Source: DASXIF01 sp036498145
Lineage (GTDB): Bacteria > Actinomycetota > Actinomycetes > Mycobacteriales > Jatrophihabitantaceae
DNA: 64,000 nt
Reading direction: 5' to 3'
Assembly: GCA_963708625.1 (NCBI GenBank)
Contig: CAVPSV010000004.1
Coordinates: 806,001 to 870,000, forward strand
Part shown: one piece after another, positions 30,094-39,224 of the stretch
How the letters are laid out: each line of letters starts with the position of its first letter
Position numbering within the stretch: the stretch's first letter is position 1
Translations under genes and position numbers: made by a program
Notes under the pieces: model-generated
The model's database searches: none
What the model saw: the letters and a program-made list of their open reading frames with translations, nothing else
What the model was told of the DNA's origin: nothing

Positions 30094-30107
30094 GACGTGA
30101 TCACGTC
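30094..30107. promoter_or_regulatory. perfect palindrome GACGTGATCACGTC upstream of clpC1
   Basis: A 14-bp perfect palindrome in the 299-base divergent region between clpC1 and the dienelactone-hydrolase-like gene. It does not look like CIRCE or HAIR. On the clpC1 side a possible -10 (TAGAGT on the minus strand, around 30061-30066) lies between it and the gene. Candidate operator; regulator unknown. Confidence 0.4.
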
Positions 30108-30318
30108 ATCGATGCCGCTACCGGGCTGCTATCGCGGTGTTGTCCGCCGAATACCTGCGCTGATATCGGTACAACTCCCCCGGAGGCCGGATGATGCCCG
30201 GGCACGGTCGCCACTTCGCCGCGTCCGCTCACAGCGAACGCGGCAGCCGGGTCGGTGTACGTTGCCCCGGGCCGCGGCACGGCACCGTGGCGGGGCCGAG
30301 ATGCGACCGGGAGGGCAG

Positions 30319-31065
30319 ATGGCGGAGATCGAACTGGGCGCGGTCGAGGGCGGCTCCAGGCGGCTGCACGGGTACGTGGCCCGGCCCGCCGGCCCGGGAC
30401 CCTGGCCGGGCATGGTCGTCATCCACGAGGCGTTCGGTCTGGACGACGTGATGCGGCGTCAGGCCGATCGGCTGGCGCAGGCGGGCTACCTGGCCCTGGT
30501 GCCGGACCTGTACAGCGACGGCAGCGCGGCCCGCTGCGTGCTCGGCATGTTCCGGACCCTGGTCACAGCCCAGCGGGGGGCAGCCGGGCGCAGTCGCCGC
30601 GACGGCAAGCCGTTCACCGACATCGACGCCGCCCGGGCATGGCTGATGGACCAGGGCGACTGCACCGGCCGGGTCGGGGTCATCGGCTTCTGCATGGGCG
30701 GCGGCTTCGCGCTACTCGCCGCCGATGCCGGCTTCGAGGCGGCTTCGGTCAACTACGGGCCGGTGGCGACGCGAGATCTCGAGCCGGTGCTCCGCGGTGC
30801 GTGTCCGTTGATCGCCACCTACGGCGGCCGGGAGCCGGGAGCGGCCCGGACGGTTGGTCGGATCGATGCAGCACTGACGCAGCTCGGCATCGAGCACGAG
30901 GTCGCGCTCTACCCGGACGCTGGCCACGCGTTTCTCAACGAATCGCAAGCCGGACCGGCACTACTGCGCCCGATCATGCGGGTGGCGCAGATCCGACCGG
31001 ATCCGAAATCAGCTGTCGACGCGTGGCGCCGAATCGACGAATTCCTCGACCGATACCTGAAATGA
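30319..31065 (+). CDS. dienelactone hydrolase family protein
   Basis: 248 residues from ATG 30319, which has GGGAGGG just upstream (an in-frame ATG at 30301 is the alternative). The alpha/beta-hydrolase fold shows the DLH-type Cys nucleophile in VIGFCMGGGFAL near residue 118, acidic residue and His of the triad in LYPDAGHAFLNES near 200, and the early WPGMVVIHEAFGLDD strand-loop. DLH enzymes hydrolyse dienelactones or related lactones and esters; the physiological substrate is unknown. It stands alone, divergent from clpC1 and convergent with lsr2. Confidence 0.85.
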   Translation: MAEIELGAVEGGSRRLHGYVARPAGPGPWPGMVVIHEAFGLDDVMRRQADRLAQAGYLALVPDLYSDGSAARCVLGMFRTLVTAQRGAAGRSRRDGKPFTDIDAARAWLMDQGDCTGRVGVIGFCMGGGFALLAADAGFEAASVNYGPVATRDLEPVLRGACPLIATYGGREPGAARTVGRIDAALTQLGIEHEVALYPDAGHAFLNESQAGPALLRPIMRVAQIRPDPKSAVDAWRRIDEFLDRYLK

Positions 31066-31088
31066 TCTCCCCGACCCGACGACCGGTT

Positions 31089-31145
31089 CGGTTCTTGACG
31101 TCCGCGTCGGTTCTTCGTGTGCCGGTCAGTTCTTCGCATGCACCG
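31089..31145. repeat. three degenerate 19-bp direct repeats (GTTCTT boxes)
   Basis: GTTCTT recurs at 31091, 31110 and 31129, exactly 19 bases apart, in units CGGTTCTTGACGTCCGCGT, CGGTTCTTCGTGTGCCGGT and CAGTTCTTCGCATGCACCG. The array fills the short gap between the convergent ends of the hydrolase and lsr2. Confidence 0.5.
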
Positions 31146-31147
31146 GG

Positions 31148-31489
31148 TCAGATCTTGGTGTGATACGCCTCTATCACAGCCGCCGGGATCCGTCCCTTTT
31201 CACCGACCTTGTAGCCGTTCTGCCGCGCCCACTCGCGCATGGCTTGGGTCTGCTCACGGTCGGTGCGAGCGGCGGTCCGGCCGTTGCGACGGGCGAGTGG
31301 AGCGCCGACCTGGCGCGCCGACCTGCGCGCGCTCGCCACATACAGCGCAAGGGAATCGCGCAGCGCCGCGGCATTCTTCTCGGACAGGTCGATTTCATAC
31401 GTCGACCCGTCCAGCGCGAACAAGACCGTTTCCGTGGCCTGACCGCCGTCAAGATCGTCGATCAGCTGAATAATATGCTTCTGCGCCAT
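31148..31489 (-). CDS. lsr2: nucleoid-associated xenogeneic silencer Lsr2
   Basis: 113 residues, intact. The N-terminal oligomerisation domain starts MAQKHIIQLIDDLDGGQAT and includes VLFALDGSTYEIDLSEKNA. The C-terminal DNA-binding domain is MREWARQNGYKVGEKGRIPA and VIEAYHTKI. The minor-groove loop that usually reads RGR is KGR here. Lsr2 coats AT-rich, often foreign DNA and represses it; the AT-rich orphan at 15.4-16.6 kb would be a likely client. ATG 31489 is preceded by GAGGAG. It lies between lysS and clpC1 as in mycobacteria. Confidence 0.95.
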   Translation of the reverse strand: MAQKHIIQLIDDLDGGQATETVLFALDGSTYEIDLSEKNAAALRDSLALYVASARRSARQVGAPLARRNGRTAARTDREQTQAMREWARQNGYKVGEKGRIPAAVIEAYHTKI

Positions 31490-31560
31490 TTCCGCACTCC
31501 TCGTGGCGAAATATTCCGACCACGATAGTGCAACTTAATTCGCCGATGTATCCGCTGTTC

Positions 31561-33072
31561 TCAGAGAGGCTTAAGCAAGGGGAAAAGGATCGTCTCCCGA
31601 ATACCTCGGCCGGTAAATAACATGACCAACCGGTCCAGGCCCATGCCCATGCCACCGGTCGGTGGCATGCCGTATTCGAGCGCGCGCAGGAAGTCCTCGT
31701 CCAACTGCATCGCCTCGGGATTGCCCGCGGAGGCGGCAATCGATTGCTCGAGCAGCCGGCGACGCTGTTCCACCGGGTCGACGAGTTCGGAGTACGCAGG
31801 GGCGATCTCGATGCCGCCGATGACCAGATCCCAGGCCTCGGCCAGACGCGGGTCCTCGCGATGCGGGCGAGCCAGTGGCCGCACGTCCACCGGGTAGTCG
31901 GTGACCAGCGTCGGCTGGTCCAGCGTGTGTTCGACCAGCTTCTCGTACAGCTCCAGGACGATCTCGCCCGCGGATAGCCCCGGACGCAGCGGTACCGCCG
32001 CGCCCTGCGCGTACGCCTGCAGCGCAGCGATGTCGGTATCCGGGGTGACCGCCTCGCCGAGTGCAGCCGAGACCGCCTCGTGCACCGGCAGCACCCGCCA
32101 CGTGCCGAACAGGTCGATCTCGGCGCCGCCGGCAGTCACCGGTGCGCGGATGCCGGTTGCCTGCGCGGCGCCGAGTACGAGCGCGCGAGTGAGCTCGGCC
32201 ATGGTGTGGTAATCGCCATAGGCCTCATATGCCTCGAGCATCGTGAACTCGGGCGAGTGCGATGAGTCGACGCCTTCGTTGCGGAACGTCCGGCCGAGCT
32301 CGTAGACCCGCTCGATGCCACCGACGATGCACCGCTTGAGGTACAGCTCGGTGGCGATCCGCAACGACATCTCGAGATCGAACGCGTTCAGGTGGGTGTG
32401 GAACGGACGTGCAGTCGCCCCTCCGTGCACCGTCTGCAGGATCGGCGTCTCCACCTCGAGGTAGTCCCGCGAGTGCAACGTCTCGCGGATGGACCGGGTC
32501 ACCTCCGCGCGAATGCGCACCACGTCCCGCGCCTCCGGTCGCACGATCAGGTCGACGTAGCGCTGACGCACCCGCGTCTCCTCCGAGAGCGGCTTGTGCG
32601 CCACCGGCAGCGGGCGAAGCGCCTTCGCGGTGATCTGCCACGAGTCCGCGAGCACCGACAGCTCGCCACGCTTGGACGAGATGACCTCGCCGTGCACGAA
32701 CACCAAATCGCCGAGATCGACGTCGGCCTTCCACGCGGCGAGCGAATCGGCGCCGATGCGATCCTGCGACATCATCACCTGCAGTTCCGCGCCGCCCTCA
32801 CGCAACGTGGCGAAGCACAACCGGCCGGTGTTGCGGACGAAGATGACCCGTCCGGTGACCCCGACCTCGTCCCCGGTCTCGGTGCCGGCGGCCAGATCGG
32901 GATAGGCCGCACGAACCTGCGCGAGCGTGTGCGTCCGGCCCACGCCCACGGGATACACACCGCTGCCGGCATCGGCGACCAGCCGGTCGTACTTGGCTCG
33001 GCGAACCCGCAGTTGCTCGGGCAGGTCGTCGGTGTCGTGCGGCTGATCGGCCGGCTGATCCGCATCGCTCAC
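31561..33072 (-). CDS. lysS: lysyl-tRNA synthetase, class II
   Basis: 503 residues, intact. The N-terminal OB anticodon-binding domain spans ~50-150 (VTGRVIFVRNTGRLCFATLR). The catalytic domain has motif 2 FRNEGVDSSHSPEFTMLEAY near 270 and motif 3 GMGMGLDRLVMLFTGRGI near 475, ending ILFPLLKPL. It attaches lysine to tRNA-Lys. The length fits the cytosolic housekeeping enzyme and not the LysX fusion with a membrane domain. It is 71 bases upstream of lsr2 on the same strand. Confidence 0.95.
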   Translation of the reverse strand: MSDADQPADQPHDTDDLPEQLRVRRAKYDRLVADAGSGVYPVGVGRTHTLAQVRAAYPDLAAGTETGDEVGVTGRVIFVRNTGRLCFATLREGGAELQVMMSQDRIGADSLAAWKADVDLGDLVFVHGEVISSKRGELSVLADSWQITAKALRPLPVAHKPLSEETRVRQRYVDLIVRPEARDVVRIRAEVTRSIRETLHSRDYLEVETPILQTVHGGATARPFHTHLNAFDLEMSLRIATELYLKRCIVGGIERVYELGRTFRNEGVDSSHSPEFTMLEAYEAYGDYHTMAELTRALVLGAAQATGIRAPVTAGGAEIDLFGTWRVLPVHEAVSAALGEAVTPDTDIAALQAYAQGAAVPLRPGLSAGEIVLELYEKLVEHTLDQPTLVTDYPVDVRPLARPHREDPRLAEAWDLVIGGIEIAPAYSELVDPVEQRRRLLEQSIAASAGNPEAMQLDEDFLRALEYGMPPTGGMGMGLDRLVMLFTGRGIRETILFPLLKPL

Positions 33073-33131
33073 AGCGGCAGCCTAGCGAGGCGCTCGCATA
33101 ACCATTCGTCGTATTTGAGAAGCTTCCAGCC

Positions 33132-34110
33132 ATGACCACGTCACGCGCCCGCGATACCCACGCGGGCTCAGCCGGGGTTGCGGTGCACGGACTCACCAAG
33201 TCCTTCCGCACGCCTCAGGGGCCGGTGCATGCGGTGCGGGGCATCGACCTCACCATCCCCGCCGGGCAGACGGTGGCACTGCTCGGGCCGAACGGTGCGG
33301 GCAAGTCCACCACCATCGACATGCTGCTCGGCCTGACCAAGCCGGACGCCGGCACGGTGTCCCTGTTCGGCAAGACACCGGCCGATGCGATCAAGGCCGG
33401 CGCCGTCGGCGCCATGCTGCAGGTCGGCGGCGTCATCCCGTACCTCAGCGTGCGCGAACTCATCACCATGGTGGCCAGCCTGTACCCGTCGCCACTCGAC
33501 GTGGACCAGGTGATCGAGATCGCCAACGTCAGCGACATCGCGGGTCGCCGCACCACCAAGCTCTCCGGCGGGCAGACCCAGCGGTTGCGCTTCGCGATCG
33601 CGCTGGTCAGCAATCCTGACCTGATCGTGCTGGACGAACCGACTGTCGCCCTCGACGTCGAGGCGCGCCGCGACTTCTGGGCGACCATGCGGTCCTTCGC
33701 GGCGCGCGGCAAGACCGTGGTGTTCGCGACGCACTACCTCGCCGAGGCCGACGCGTACGCCGATCGGGTGGTGTTGCTGGCCAACGGGCGAATCGTCGCG
33801 GACGGGTCCGCCACCGAAATCAAGAGCAACGGTGGGGCTGCGCACGATTCGCGCCACGCTGCCTGCGGCCGACCTGCACGCCCTCGGCGCCCTGCCCGGC
33901 GTCACCAACGCGGACACCCACGGCGACACCCTCATCCTCAACTGTGCCGACTCGGACGCGGCGCTGCGGGCGTTGCTCGCCGAATATCCGCACGCGCAGG
34001 ACATCGAGGTCACCGGCGCGGGACTCGAGGAGGCGTTCGTCCATCTCACCCGGGATGCCCCCGAGGAGAAGGACGACGCACGTGACGCGAACGAGGGGGT
34101 TGCTCGATGA
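33132..34110 (+). CDS. ABC-2 type transporter ATP-binding protein, one frameshift
   Basis: Residues ~15-230 are a DrrA/CcmA-type ATPase: Walker A LLGPNGAGKSTTIDMLLG, Q-loop region AMLQVGGVIPYLSV, signature KLSGGQTQRLRFAIALV, Walker B LIVLDEPTVALD and switch His in VFATHYLAEADAY. Near 33835 the frame shifts from VADGSATEIKS into VGLRTIRATLPAADL, the regulatory tail found in this group, ending before an ATGA overlap with the permease. The shift is explained by one extra G in a GGTGGGG run. It energises the adjacent ABC-2 permease, probably an efflux pump for a drug or lipid. Confidence 0.87.
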
Positions 34111-34868
34111 GTGCCGTGACCTACGGGAGGTTCGAGCTGTTGCGCGTGCTGCGCAACCGGCAGGGTTTCATCTTCAGCCTGATCTTCCCGACGATCATGT
34201 ACTTCATCCTGGCGGCGCCGAATCGCCACGATCACAACTTCGGCGGCGACGCGAAACATCCGACCGGCTTGTTCGCCCCGCAGTACTACATGGTCGGCCT
34301 GCTCGCGTTCGGCGCGATGGTCGCGGTGCTGTCCACCGGCCCGCGCATCTCCGCCGAACGCGTCATCGGGTGGAATCGCCAGTTGCGGCTGACACCGCTG
34401 TCCACGCGCAGCTACCTGCGCGTGAAGGTGATCACCGGCTACCTGCTCGCGGTGATCAGCATGGCGCTGCTGTACGTACTCGGAATCTCTCTCGGCGTGC
34501 GGCTGTCATTCGGATCCTGGGTGGAGATGACCGCGCTGATCCTGGTCGCACTGATCCCGTTCGCCGTGCTCGGCATCGCGGCCGGACACCTGCTCAACGA
34601 TGACGCGGCCGGCCCGGCGCTCGGCGGCGGCGTATCACTGTTCGCGTTACTGGGCGGGTCGTACTTCCCGATCACCGGCAGCGGCGTGTTCGTGCACATC
34701 TGCCAGCTGCTGCCGTCCTTCTGGCTGGTGCAGGCCGGGCACATCGGGCTCGGCGCGCACAAGCCGTGGGGCGTCGAGGCGTGGGCCGTGCTGGCGGTGT
34801 GGTCGCTGGTCGCCGCACTGGTGGCCGCCTGGGCCTACAAACGCGATACCCGACGGGCTGGGGCGTAG
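34107..34868 (+). CDS. ABC-2 type transporter permease
   Basis: 253 residues, intact, with six hydrophobic segments: FIFSLIFPTIMYFILAAP (~20-40), YMVGLLAFGAMVAVLS (~70-90), VITGYLLAVISMALLYVLG (~110-130), MTALILVALIPFAVLGIAAG (~145-165), LGGGVSLFALLGGSYFPI (~170-190) and a C-terminal WAVLAVWSLVAALVAAWAY. It forms the membrane half of the exporter with the preceding ATPase, to which it is coupled by an ATGA overlap. It converges on the LLM gene with a 3-base gap. Confidence 0.87.
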   Translation: MSAVTYGRFELLRVLRNRQGFIFSLIFPTIMYFILAAPNRHDHNFGGDAKHPTGLFAPQYYMVGLLAFGAMVAVLSTGPRISAERVIGWNRQLRLTPLSTRSYLRVKVITGYLLAVISMALLYVLGISLGVRLSFGSWVEMTALILVALIPFAVLGIAAGHLLNDDAAGPALGGGVSLFALLGGSYFPITGSGVFVHICQLLPSFWLVQAGHIGLGAHKPWGVEAWAVLAVWSLVAALVAAWAYKRDTRRAGA

Positions 34869-34871
34869 GGC

Positions 34872-35789
34872 CTAGACGTGCGGTAGCACCTGGGCCGCGA
34901 TCAATTCCAGATGATCGAGGTCGTGCAGGTCGATCGTCTGCAGATACAGCCGCGTCGCACCCCACTCCGCGAACCGGCCGATGCGGTCGACCACCTCGGC
35001 CGGCGTGCCGGCGAGACCGTTCGCGCGAAGCTGGTCCGGATCCTGGCCGATCGCGTCGGCGCGCCGCCGTACCTCGGCATCGTCGCGACCCACACACACC
35101 GTCTGCGCCGCCGAGTAGACCAGCTCGCGCCCGGTGCCCTGCGGCTGCCTCGCGCACACGTCGAACTTCTCCTGCGTGCCCGCCTGGTCGAACGACACGT
35201 TGAACTCGTCGGCGAAGCGGGCGGCGAGCTGGGCGCCACGGCGGCGGGCGGCGCCGCCGAGGATGATCGGCGGCCGCGGGCGCTGCACCGGCTTGGGCAA
35301 GGCGGGCGAGTCGATCAGCTGGTAGTGCTCGCCGCTGAAGCTGTACGTCTGGCCGGGCGGGGTGCGCAGCAGTCCGTCGATGATCTCGATCTGTTCGCTG
35401 AGCATGTCGAAGCGCGCCACGCCGTCCGGGAACGCGATGCCGTACGCGGCGTGCTCGCGGTCGTACCAGCCGGCACCGAGACCGAGCTCGACCCGGCCGC
35501 CGCTCATCACGTCGACCTGGGCCACCGAGATCGCCAGCGGACCCGGCAGCCGGAACGTCACCGGCGTGACCAGCGTGCCGAGGCGGATCCGCGATGTCTC
35601 GCGCGGCCAGCGCTGCCAGCGTCAGCCAGGCGTCGGTCGGTCCGGGCAGGCCGTCGCGGCTGCCCATGCGAGGAAATGGTCGGAGCGGAAGAACGCGTCG
35701 AAGCCGAGCTCCTCGGCTGCGCGCGCGACACGAAGCAGGTCGTCATACGAGGCGCCGAGCTGCGGCTCGGTGAAAATGCGTAGATCCAC
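34872..35789 (-). CDS. LLM-class (probably F420-dependent) oxidoreductase, frameshifted
   Basis: GTG 35789 opens with VDLRIFTEPQLGASYDDLLR and continues AARAAEELGFDAFFRSDHFL, the usual N-terminus of the luciferase-like F420 family. The later LAISVAQVDVMSGGRVELGLGAGWY and PPIILGGAARRR blocks match the TIM-barrel cofactor site. The segment between, GSRDGLPGPTDAWLTLAALA, lies in a second frame; breaks are inferred near 35655 and 35590. Joined length ~305 residues. These enzymes transfer hydride between F420H2 (or FMNH2) and varied substrates; the substrate is unknown. Confidence 0.8.
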
Positions 35790-35916
35790 CCACCCGACCC
35801 TAGCCGCGGCGCCAGGCACACGATCCGCGGCGTTGTCGTCGTCGCGCATAGAAACCACCTATAGCGCTCCTCCTCCGCCTTGCGTCTCGCACGCCTGGGC
35901 GCCGCGGTTTAACGCA

Positions 35917-36682
35917 TTACACGTTTCGTTCGTAGATCAGCCGTAGGCCGAGCAGGGTGAGGTCGGGCTCGTAGCGGGTCACCGTCTCGCAGTGCTCGAT
36001 GACGAGCGTCGCCAGGCCGCCCGTCGCGATGACCTCGACACCGTCCGGGTCCGCCGGGTTGAGCGCCACGCTGAGCCGGCGCACCAGCCCGTCCACCTGG
36101 CCGGCGAAGCCGTACAGGATGCCCGACTGCAGCGCCTCGACCGTGCTCTTGCCGATCGGGCCGCGCGGCGCGACCAGCTCCACCTTGCGCAGCTGTGCCG
36201 CGCGCGCCGCCAGCGCGTCCAGCGAGACCTCGATGCCCGGCGCCAGCGCGCCGCCGAGGAACTCACCGCGTGCGCTCACGACGTCGAAGTTCGTCGTCGT
36301 GCCGAAGTCCACGACGATCACCGGTCCGGGCACCAGGTGATGCGCGGCCAGGGTGTTGACGATGCGGTCCGCGCCGACCTCCTTCGGGTTCTCGTACTGC
36401 AGCGGCACGCCGGTTCGAACGCCCGGCTCGACGATCACGGTCGGCACGTCCGGGTAGTAGGCGGCCAGCATGACCCGCAAGCTCACGCAGCGCGGCCGGC
36501 ACGGTGGAGCAGGCGGCCGTGCCGGTGATCTCGTGGTCGGTGAGCAGGCCGCGGAAGGTGAGCGCGAGTTCGTCTGCGGTGCTGCGGGCGTCGGTCTTGA
36601 TGCGCCACGAATGCACCAGCTTCTCGTCGTCGAAAACCCCGAGCACGGTGTTGGTGTTGCCGATGTCGATCGCGAGCAGCAT
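35917..36682 (-). CDS. coaX: type III pantothenate kinase CoaX, one frameshift
   Basis: First step of CoA synthesis. ATG 36682 gives MLLAIDIGNTNTVLGVFDDE with the phosphate-binding DIGNT motif. A break near 36480 leads into RVMLAAYYPDVPTVIVEPGV, then GADRIVNTLAAHH, the catalytic VVDFGTTTNFDVV, FLGGALAPGIEVSLDALAAR and GGLATLVIEH. Joined length ~255 residues, normal. It ends the panC-nadB-nadC-coaX strand and slightly follows nadC. Confidence 0.9.
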
Positions 36683-36686
36683 CCGG

Positions 36687-37576
36687 TTACGCTCCCGACG
36701 CTGCCTGCGGCGATGTCCAGCCCGATGTCCGAGTAGCGCGGCGCCGAGTGCGTCAGCGCGCCCGACCGACAGGTAGTCGACGCCGGTGGCGGCCACCAGC
36801 GCGGCGTCGCGCAGCCGCAGCCCGCCGGAGGCCTCGAACCGGCACCGGCCCGGCGCCGCATGCGCACGACCTCGGCCATCTGCCCGCGGCGTCATGTTGT
36901 CCAGCAGCACCAGCTCGCGCCCCGGCATCGATCACCTCGCGCGCCTGCGCCGGCGGTGTCGACCTCGATCTCGATCGGCAGGCTCCGGCACGGCCGCCCG
37001 CACCAGCTCGAACGCCGCGGCGCACACCGCCCGCGGCCGCGACGTGGTTGTCCTTGACCAGCGCGGCGTCCGACAGCGACATCCGATGGTTCACGCCGCC
37101 GCCGCAGCGCACCGCGTACTTCTCCAGCGCGCGCAGGCCGGGCAGCGTCTTGCGGGTGTCGCGGATCTGCGCGCCGGTGCCGGCGACCGCGTCCACCCAG
37201 CGCCGGGTGAGCGTGGCGACGCCGCTGAGGTGGCAGAGCAGGTTCAGCGCGGTGCGCTCGGCGGTGAGCATGTCCCGCACCGGGCCGCGCACCGTTGCCA
37301 GCACCTCGCCGGCCGTGACCACGCGCCCGTCCGCGGTGCCGTACTCGAACCGCAGCCGCCCTGCGCCGACGCTGTCGAAGACGTGCTGCGCGACCGGCAA
37401 CCCGGCCACCACTCCGTCCGACCCTGGGCCGCAGGTCGGCCGTGGCGACGGCATCGGGCGCGATGGTCGCCGGCGTGGTCACGTCGCCGGCCGCGCCGAG
37501 GTCCTCGGCGAGCGCGCGCTCGACGACCTCGGCCACGACGTGGTGCGGCAAGCCCGCGGCGCCAGGTCGCCGTCAT
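36687..37576 (-). CDS. nadC: nicotinate-nucleotide pyrophosphorylase (quinolinate phosphoribosyltransferase), frameshifted
   Basis: Converts quinolinate and PRPP to nicotinate mononucleotide. Conserved parts: HHVVAEVVERALAEDLGAAG with DVTTPATI, AGEVLATVRGPVRDMLTAER, TALNLLCHLSGVATLTRRW, RDTRKTLPGLRALEKYAVRC, GGGVNHRMSLSDAALVKDNH, and the end FEASGGLRLRDAALVAATGV with DYLSVG. At least four breaks are needed, including one just after the start. ATG 37576 overlaps the nadB stop (ATGA) and is preferred over a TTG at 37551. The stop is taken as TAA at 36687-36689, five bases before coaX. Confidence 0.85.
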
Positions 37577-39224
37577 CGGCTGCTCCCGGCGGAACTCGGT
37601 GTGCAATGCGCCGTCGCTGCCCCAACCGCACGTCCAGGTGGCCGCGCCAATGCGCGTCGTCGGTATCCGGGAAGTCCTCGCGCCAGTGCGAACCGCGCGT
37701 CTCCTCGCGCAGCCGGGCCGCGTGCACCAGGACGGTGGCGACGGTGAGCAGGTTCGTCGTCTCCCACGCCTCGGTGTCCGGCTCGGCCCGGGTATCGCGC
37801 GGCGAGTTCGGCCAGCCCGCGCTCCGCCTCGTCGAGACCTTCGGCCTCGCGCAGCACGCCCGCGTGCCGCGACATGAGCCGCTGCAAGCGCGGCCGGGCC
37901 GCGACGTCGAGCGGCACCGCGTCCCTCGGCGGCGCACGTCCACATCGCCTCGCGCTCGAGGTAGGGCGCGCGCAGTCGCTCGACGACCGCATCGGCAATC
38001 CGCCGGCCGAAGACCAGCCCCTCCAGCAGCGAGTTGGACGCGAGCCGGTTGGCGCCGTGCACGCCGGTGCAGGCGGACTCGCCGCAGACGAACAGGCCCG
38101 GCGACGCTCGAGGAGCCGTGCAGGTCGGTGCGCACGCCGCCGCTGGCGTAGTGGCTGGCCGGCACCACGGGATCAGATCGCGGACCGGGTCGATGCCGTG
38201 CGCGAGCAGCGTGGCGAGGATCGTCGGGAACCGCACCCGCCACTTCTCCGCACCGAAATGACGCGCGTCGAGCCAGACATGGTCGCGCCCGGTCTCGCTC
38301 ATCCGGCGCACGATCGCCTTGGCCACCACGTCACGCGGCGCCAGATCGGCCAGTTCGTGCACGCCGCCCATGAACCGGCGTGCCTGAGTCGTCGACGAGG
38401 AAGGCCCCTTCCCCGCGCACGGCCTCGCTGACCAGCGGCTGCTGCCCTTTGGATCCGGGTCCCAGGTACGTCACCGTCGGGTGGAACTGCACGAACTCCA
38501 GATCGGTCACCACGGCACCGGCGCGCAGGGCCGCGGCCACCCCGTCACCGGTGGAGACGCTCGGGTTCGTCGTCGACGCATACACCTGGCCGATCCCGCC
38601 GGTGGCCAGCACCACCGCCCCGGCACGTACCGCGCCGACACCGTCGCGTTGGCCCTCGCCCAGCACGTGCAGGGTCACCCCGCAGGCGGCGCCCTCGTCA
38701 TCGAGCAGCAGGTCGAGCACCAGTGCGTGCTCGATCACTTCGATGGCGCTGGCGTCGAGTACTCGGGTGACGAGCGCACGCTGGATCTCCGCGCCGGTCG
38801 CGTCCCCACCGGCGTGCGCCACCCGATCGCGATGGTGACCACCTTCGCGGGTGAGCGCGATCGCGCCGTCGCCACCGCGGTCGAACCGCGCGCCTAGCTG
38901 CGCGAGTTCGCGCACCGCGGCCGGCCCCTCCCGCACCAGCGTGCGCACCGCGGCCGGATCGCACAGCCCCGCGCCGGCGGCCAGCGTGTCGGCGAGATGA
39001 TCGTCGGGTGAGTCGCCCGCGCCGAGCGCCGCGGCGATGCCGCCCTGCGCCCACTGGGTGGAGCCGGCGGCGAGCAAGTCCTTGGTCACCAGCAGCACGC
39101 GGAACGAGGACTGCCGGGTGATGTGCAGCGCGGTGGTCAGGCCGGCGATACCGGAGCCGACCACGACCACGTCGGCGTCGGCGGTCCAGCCGGGCGGCGG
39201 TGCGAGCAAGCGGCGGGGCAGCAT
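37573..39224 (-). CDS. nadB: L-aspartate oxidase, frameshifted
   Basis: Oxidises L-aspartate to iminoaspartate, the first step of de novo NAD synthesis. The N-terminus carries the FAD motif DADVVVVGSGIAGLTTALHI and TQWAQGGIAAALGAGDSPDD. The catalytic-site region includes TREGGHHRDRVAHAGGDATG and EFVQFHPTVTYLG, then EAVRGEGAFLVDDSG; later parts GRDHVWLDARHFG, ASHYASGGVRTDLHG, CGESACTGVHGANRLASNSL and LEGLVFGRRIADAVV lie in other frames (breaks about 38380, 38170, 38110, 37925 and after). ATG 39222-39224 overlaps the panC stop as TGATG, indicating coupled translation. Confidence 0.87.

Noticed and set aside
35855..35875. CCTATAGCGC as a further copy of the palindromic element
   Set aside because: It shares only about nine bases around CTATAG and has no flanking inverted repeat of the family type.
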